A stretch of 64,000 bases of DNA, from NCBI GenBank assembly GCA_020635255.1, contig JACKAC010000002.1, positions 806,001-870,000 on the forward strand. The letters are read 5' to 3'. This DNA is from Ignavibacteriales bacterium. GTDB lineage: Bacteria; Bacteroidota; Ignavibacteria; Tepidaquicellales; Tepidaquicellaceae. Of the stretch, positions 60,706-64,000 are shown piece after piece. How positions within the stretch are numbered: the first letter of the stretch is position 1; each line of letters begins with the position of its first letter. A program made the position numbers and the translations under genes. Under the pieces are notes generated by a model that saw only the letters and a list, made by a program, of their open reading frames with translations, had not been told where the DNA came from and made no database searches.

Positions 60706-61866
60706 ATGAACTTTCCAATATACCTCGACAATAACGCAACCACACCCGTAGACCCAAGGGTACTCGAAGTTATGATGCCCTATTTTACACATAAATTCGG
60801 CAATGCCGCCAGCATTACACATGCTATCGGACTAGAAGGCGATGCCGCCGTTACGGAAGCTAGGAAGCAGGTTGCAAAGCTCATTGGCGCTAAGCCCAAA
60901 GAGATAGTTTTTACGTGCGGCTCCACCGAATCCATTAACCTCGCCATAAAAGGTGTCTGTGAAGCTAAAGCCTCTCACTGCAAGCACATTATCACACAGC
61001 CCACGGAGCATAACGCCGTTCTGGATTCGTGTCGCTACATGGAGAGACACGGCTTCGAGGTCACGTATCTCGGCGTCGACCAATACGGTATGATCGACCT
61101 GGACGAGCTCCGTGACGCAATACGGGATGATACCGCCCTCATTACCATTATGACCGGAAATAACGAGATCGGCACCCTCCAGCTAATAAAAGAAATAAAC
61201 GCTGTCTGCCGCGAAAGAGGAGTTGTATTCTTTACCGATGGAACGCAGGGTGTAGGTAAGATTCCAATTAACGTTAAAGAAATGGGCATCGATATGATGT
61301 CATTTAGTGGGCACAAGATATACGGTCCCAAAGGCATTGGTGCAATTTACATTAATTCCGAGAATGAGAACATCGAAGTAGAGGAGCAGATGAGCGGCGG
61401 CGGACACGAACGCGGAATGAGGAGCGGAACATTGAACGTGCCGGGGATTGTTGGTTTAGGCATGGCTTGTGAGATTTGCATGAATGAACTTGATGAAGAA
61501 ATGGATAAGATGACAGGCTGGAGAGATAAAATGATCAACGCCTTCCTGGAAAATATCGAGGGATGTGTGCTCAACGGACATCCGACTCAAAGACTTCCAA
61601 ATAACATCAATATCAGTATAAAGGGGCTAAATGTCGGCAGTCTAATGCACGATCTCACGGAGCTGGCTGTATCATCGGGAAGCGCGTGTACATCGGCGAA
61701 GAAAAAGCCTTCTCATGTGCTGATGTCACTAGGGCTGGACGAGGGAACTGCTCTTTCGTCAATACGGTTTGGATTAGGGAGGTTCAATACGGAAGAGGAA
61801 ATAGATTACGCTATTGAGAGTGTGATAAAAACAATAAATAATCTAAGAGAAGTACCGGCGGCATAA
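60706..61866 (+). CDS. iscS: Cysteine desulfurase (IscS/NifS type)
   Basis: 386 residues, PLP enzyme that supplies sulfur for Fe-S clusters. The N-terminus YLDNNATTPVDP is characteristic. PLP-binding elements are CGSTESINLAI, TEHNAV and GNNEIG, with the PLP lysine at 204 in SGHKIYGPKG. The catalytic Cys328 lies in the mobile loop SSGSACTS. The start is 12 bases after the Rrf2 gene. Local GC appears higher than in neighbouring genes, mainly through synonymous positions. Confidence 0.96.
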   Translation: MNFPIYLDNNATTPVDPRVLEVMMPYFTHKFGNAASITHAIGLEGDAAVTEARKQVAKLIGAKPKEIVFTCGSTESINLAIKGVCEAKASHCKHIITQPTEHNAVLDSCRYMERHGFEVTYLGVDQYGMIDLDELRDAIRDDTALITIMTGNNEIGTLQLIKEINAVCRERGVVFFTDGTQGVGKIPINVKEMGIDMMSFSGHKIYGPKGIGAIYINSENENIEVEEQMSGGGHERGMRSGTLNVPGIVGLGMACEICMNELDEEMDKMTGWRDKMINAFLENIEGCVLNGHPTQRLPNNINISIKGLNVGSLMHDLTELAVSSGSACTSAKKKPSHVLMSLGLDEGTALSSIRFGLGRFNTEEEIDYAIESVIKTINNLREVPAA

Positions 61867-61897
61867 TTTTAGAAAGAAAAATCATTAAAGGAAGAAT

Positions 61898-62269
61898 ATG
61901 TCAAACATAGAAACACAAGAATTCGTACCGGGTGTAACAGAAGATGTAAATATTACTCCCAAAGCGATAGAAGAAGTGAAGAAAATAAAGAAAGAGAACA
62001 GCATACCGGATGATTACGGTTTAAGGGTAGGTGTGAAGGGCGGCGGATGCTCGGGATTGAGCTACACGCTTGGATTTGACGCGGAGAGCAGGACAGGTGA
62101 TCACGTGAAGGAAATAGACGGCGTAAAGCTGTTTGTGGACATGAAAAGCTTTTTATATCTGACAGGGACAGAAGTTGATTTTAGTGACGGATTGATGGGA
62201 AGGGGATTTGTATTTAATAATCCCAACGCAAAGAAGACTTGCGGTTGCGGAAGCTCGTTTGGTGTGTAA
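61898..62269 (+). CDS. iscA: A-type Fe-S carrier protein (IscA/ErpA family)
   Basis: 123 residues. The three conserved cysteines are Cys51 in GGGCSGLSY and Cys115/Cys117 in KTCGCGSSF. The first 18 residues before ITPKAIEEVKKI are an extension. A-type proteins deliver clusters to client enzymes. It lies 31 bases after iscS. There is no iscU gene in this operon; the only scaffold-type domain in the window is the small NifU domain at 30308. Confidence 0.95.
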   Translation: MSNIETQEFVPGVTEDVNITPKAIEEVKKIKKENSIPDDYGLRVGVKGGGCSGLSYTLGFDAESRTGDHVKEIDGVKLFVDMKSFLYLTGTEVDFSDGLMGRGFVFNNPNAKKTCGCGSSFGV

Positions 62270-62442
62270 TTGGTTGTTAAAACAAACTTATTTGGCAAAA
62301 TAAGTAAGGGTTTCATCTCATAAGATCATTTCTCCGGGGGTTATTATTTACATTTTATGACTTAACTTTTTATGCGCATTTTCATAAACTGCTTAAGTTA
62401 AATAAATTAACTCATCCTTCTATAATCTTTAAAGTTGTAAAA

Positions 62443-62997
62443 TTGCACAAAAGACTCAGTTATCTTCTAATAATAATAACGTCAGTACTTGTTCTTTCAT
62501 GCGGGGATGGTGAGAAGAAACCGGATACGATAAACGGTGAAGGCTTTCAGTGGAAAGAGAACATTAGCATAGCTGATATTCCGGATACTCCATTAAAGGG
62601 AATGCTCAGGGGTAAGGAGATCAATTTCGAATACATAAACTTCGAGCAATGGAGGGGGAGCGGAGACAATGTATTTAATTTCGGAAGTAAAAAACCGGAA
62701 CAGAACTGCGGGTACGTAGAGAATGACGAGGCATTTCACCTCATGAGGAAATCCGGTGAAATAACAACCGGTGAAGTATTAAAATCGAATTTTAGCTCGA
62801 CCCTCGATGGTTACTTCGGGGATTTTCATTATAACAAGGATGGGGAGATAGAGAAAGTAAGCGTCGAATGGAACTGCGCTCTTGTAATTACAGAGATGAA
62901 TGACAGTCTCGTAAAGGGAAAGATAGCAATGTGCTTTAATAGTCCCTACAAGAGCTGGATAGCAGGAACATTCGAAGCATTAAGGTGTTACAATTAA
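62443..62997 (+). CDS. Hypothetical lipoprotein
   Basis: 184 residues starting at TTG. The signal peptide ends in a lipobox (VLVLSCGD, Cys20). The mature part contains a probable beta-rich domain (KGMLRGKEINFEYINFEQW, NFGSKKPEQNCGYVENDEAFHL in part, FHYNKDGEIEKVSVEWNC). No family recognised. The stretch 62270-62442 before it shows no gene or clear terminator. The next lipoprotein gene follows after 21 bases, so they form a pair. Confidence 0.7.
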   Translation: MHKRLSYLLIIITSVLVLSCGDGEKKPDTINGEGFQWKENISIADIPDTPLKGMLRGKEINFEYINFEQWRGSGDNVFNFGSKKPEQNCGYVENDEAFHLMRKSGEITTGEVLKSNFSSTLDGYFGDFHYNKDGEIEKVSVEWNCALVITEMNDSLVKGKIAMCFNSPYKSWIAGTFEALRCYN

Positions 62998-63018
62998 CTT
63001 AAATCTAAAGGGAGTTTT

Positions 63019-63519
63019 ATGGGGAAGAGTTTAAGTGTAATTTTAATGCTTGGTACTTTCATTTTTTTCTGTGCCTGCGGTAACAATAAAAAGGACACGG
63101 AAAACAAGGACAGCACCAAGACCACACAGACCGAAACCAAAGATCAAACCACCGACGGAAACACTTCAGGTGATAAACGTGAGGGTGAAACCAAGACCGA
63201 CCAGTTGGACATGGAAAAGGGTTTGCCTGCCGATTTTCCATCGGACGTACCCCAGCCACCGGATTCAAAAGTAATAGGATCGCTATCCTCGAGCGAGGGC
63301 ACGAATGTATCATTTGAAAGTCCTAAGACCACGCAAGAAATAGCCGATTTTTATAAGACAGAACTGGAAAAAGCAGGTTATAAGATCAAGCCGGACGGAG
63401 AGGCTGTCAGCGAGAGCAACGCTATAATAGACTGGGCAAAAGGAGAAAAGATCGTCAGCCTGGTAGCTGTGAGGGATAATACAAAAAATACCTGCTCGGT
63501 AGTTATTACATACAGATAG
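63019..63519 (+). CDS. Hypothetical lipoprotein with disordered linker
   Basis: 166 residues. The lipobox is FFCACGN (Cys20). A Lys/Thr/Glu/Asp-rich linker, probably disordered, covers about 23-70. The C-terminal domain (about 72-166) has LPADFPSDVPQPPDSKVIGS, TTQEIADFYKTELEKAGYKI and a terminal strand SVVITYR. That C-terminal pattern is widespread in envelope proteins of unknown function. It is probably anchored in the outer or inner membrane facing the periplasm. Confidence 0.75.
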   Translation: MGKSLSVILMLGTFIFFCACGNNKKDTENKDSTKTTQTETKDQTTDGNTSGDKREGETKTDQLDMEKGLPADFPSDVPQPPDSKVIGSLSSSEGTNVSFESPKTTQEIADFYKTELEKAGYKIKPDGEAVSESNAIIDWAKGEKIVSLVAVRDNTKNTCSVVITYR

Positions 63520-63539
63520 AGTTTAAAGATAACCGATAC

Positions 63540-63591
63540 AAACTTTCGGGTAAAATATTACAGTGTTTTATTTTACACGAAAGTTTTTTTT
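63540..63591 (+). terminator. Strong hairpin and T run just before the heptosyltransferase gene
   Basis: AAACTTTCG/CGAAAGTTT encloses a second stem, GTAAAATA/TATTTTAC, and eight T follow. It lies 20 bases after the lipoprotein stop and ends four bases before the next ATG. Confidence 0.88.
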
Positions 63592-63595
63592 ATTT

Positions 63596-64000
63596 ATGGC
63601 AAAATCTATAGACCCCGGTAATATAAAGAATATACTGATCAGCAGGACAGACAGGATTGGTGACGTTGTGCTTACGTTGCCACTTGTGTCCGAATGCAAA
63701 AGGAATTTCAGGAATGCCAAAATATGGTTCCTGGTATCGGAGTATATACGCGACCTGATAGAAGGTTACCCGGATGTGGATGAACTTGTTTTCAAGGAGT
63801 CGTTTAATTCTGGAGGAGATCTCAGGCAATTTTTTAAAAGTGCCGGGATAGACCTTATAATCCACGCTTATCCCAGACCGGACATTTCTCTTGCGGCATT
63901 CAGAGCGGGTATAGAAAACAGGGTAGGTACTTCCTCAAGATGGTACTCATTTGCTTACAATCATAGAGTAGCACAGCACAGGAGTGAGTGTAAACAGAGC
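63596..64000 (+). CDS. Glycosyltransferase family 9 (heptosyltransferase-like), 3' end cut
   Basis: 135 codons open to the window edge. The N-terminal Rossmann domain has the GT9 opening ILISRTDRIGDVVLTLPLVSE, quoted here as RTDRIGDVVLTLP. FRNAKIWFLVSEYI, GIDLIIHAYPRPDISLAA and AGIENRVGTSSRWY follow. GT9 enzymes add heptose or related sugars to the lipopolysaccharide core at the inner membrane, in line with the lipid A genes in this window. No Shine-Dalgarno is visible between the preceding hairpin and the ATG. Confidence 0.9.
   Translation, partial: MAKSIDPGNIKNILISRTDRIGDVVLTLPLVSECKRNFRNAKIWFLVSEYIRDLIEGYPDVDELVFKESFNSGGDLRQFFKSAGIDLIIHAYPRPDISLAAFRAGIENRVGTSSRWYSFAYNHRVAQHRSECKQS

Noticed and set aside
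1..64000. CRISPR arrays, insertion sequences, prophage or integrases
   Set aside because: No regularly spaced repeats, transposase motifs or phage genes were seen on either strand.

Overview
The window reads as chromosomal DNA of an AT-rich, Gram-negative member of the Bacteroidota/Chlorobi/Ignavibacteria lineage. The main evidence is six secreted proteins ending in the NYPNPFNPS-type C-terminal sorting domain of the type IX secretion system (T9SS), which is very common in Ignavibacteria. A fused LpxC-FabZ gene, the uppS-bamA-skp-skp-lpxD-lpxC order, two uvrA paralogues and a DUF6132 protein fit the same group. No phage, insertion sequence or CRISPR array was seen. The species cannot be named from the sequence.

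Layout. 1-3060: a LytR_C-domain envelope protein cut by the window edge, a small secreted protein and an FG-GAP/VCBS T9SS cargo protein. 3281-12853: an unrecognised helical protein, then four consecutive T9SS cargo genes. The first two are a tandem duplication of a kelch propeller, and the third and fourth carry P-domains; each gene is followed by a strong terminator. 12990-21006: pgk, converging on the envelope operon uppS-bamA-skp-skp-lpxD-lpxC/fabZ. 21271-24682: ddl-ftsB-M42 peptidase-trpS. 24830-28599: PHP phosphoesterase-ribH, converging on a four-gene operon (membrane protein, small protein, MBL hydrolase, inositol monophosphatase). 28763-30535: an mrp operon ending in a NifU-domain gene that appears to start at ATT. 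30528-36546 (minus): MurU-like nucleotidyltransferase, DUF4097 solenoid, RNase P RNA, rnhA, zinc-ribbon coiled-coil protein, a reduced Nif3-like protein, metF and a TolB-like propeller. 36806-48332: a 952-residue T9SS protein, arfB, pgeF, an MFS transporter, a site-2 protease, and a CPBP protease-cdsA-acidic protein-redoxin-gpmA-HAD group. 48407-55887: two uvrA genes facing each other around DUF6132, an outer-membrane-like protein and superoxide dismutase.

56027-58729 holds the most distinctive locus, a metal-resistance cassette. A TTGACA promoter whose -10 lies inside a perfect inverted repeat drives a 29-residue CxCxxxC membrane micropeptide, a CopB-type (CPH) copper/silver ATPase and a cysteine-rich ArsR repressor. 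After a hairpin comes a 47-residue peptide with 18 cysteines that resembles a metallothionein. Neither small gene would normally be annotated. I infer a sense-buffer-export module for soft metals.

58823-64000: tRNA-Glu, a YHYH-domain protein flanked by near-identical 30-bp terminator copies, an Rrf2/IscR-iscS-iscA operon without iscU, two lipoproteins, and the start of a heptosyltransferase-like gene cut by the window edge.
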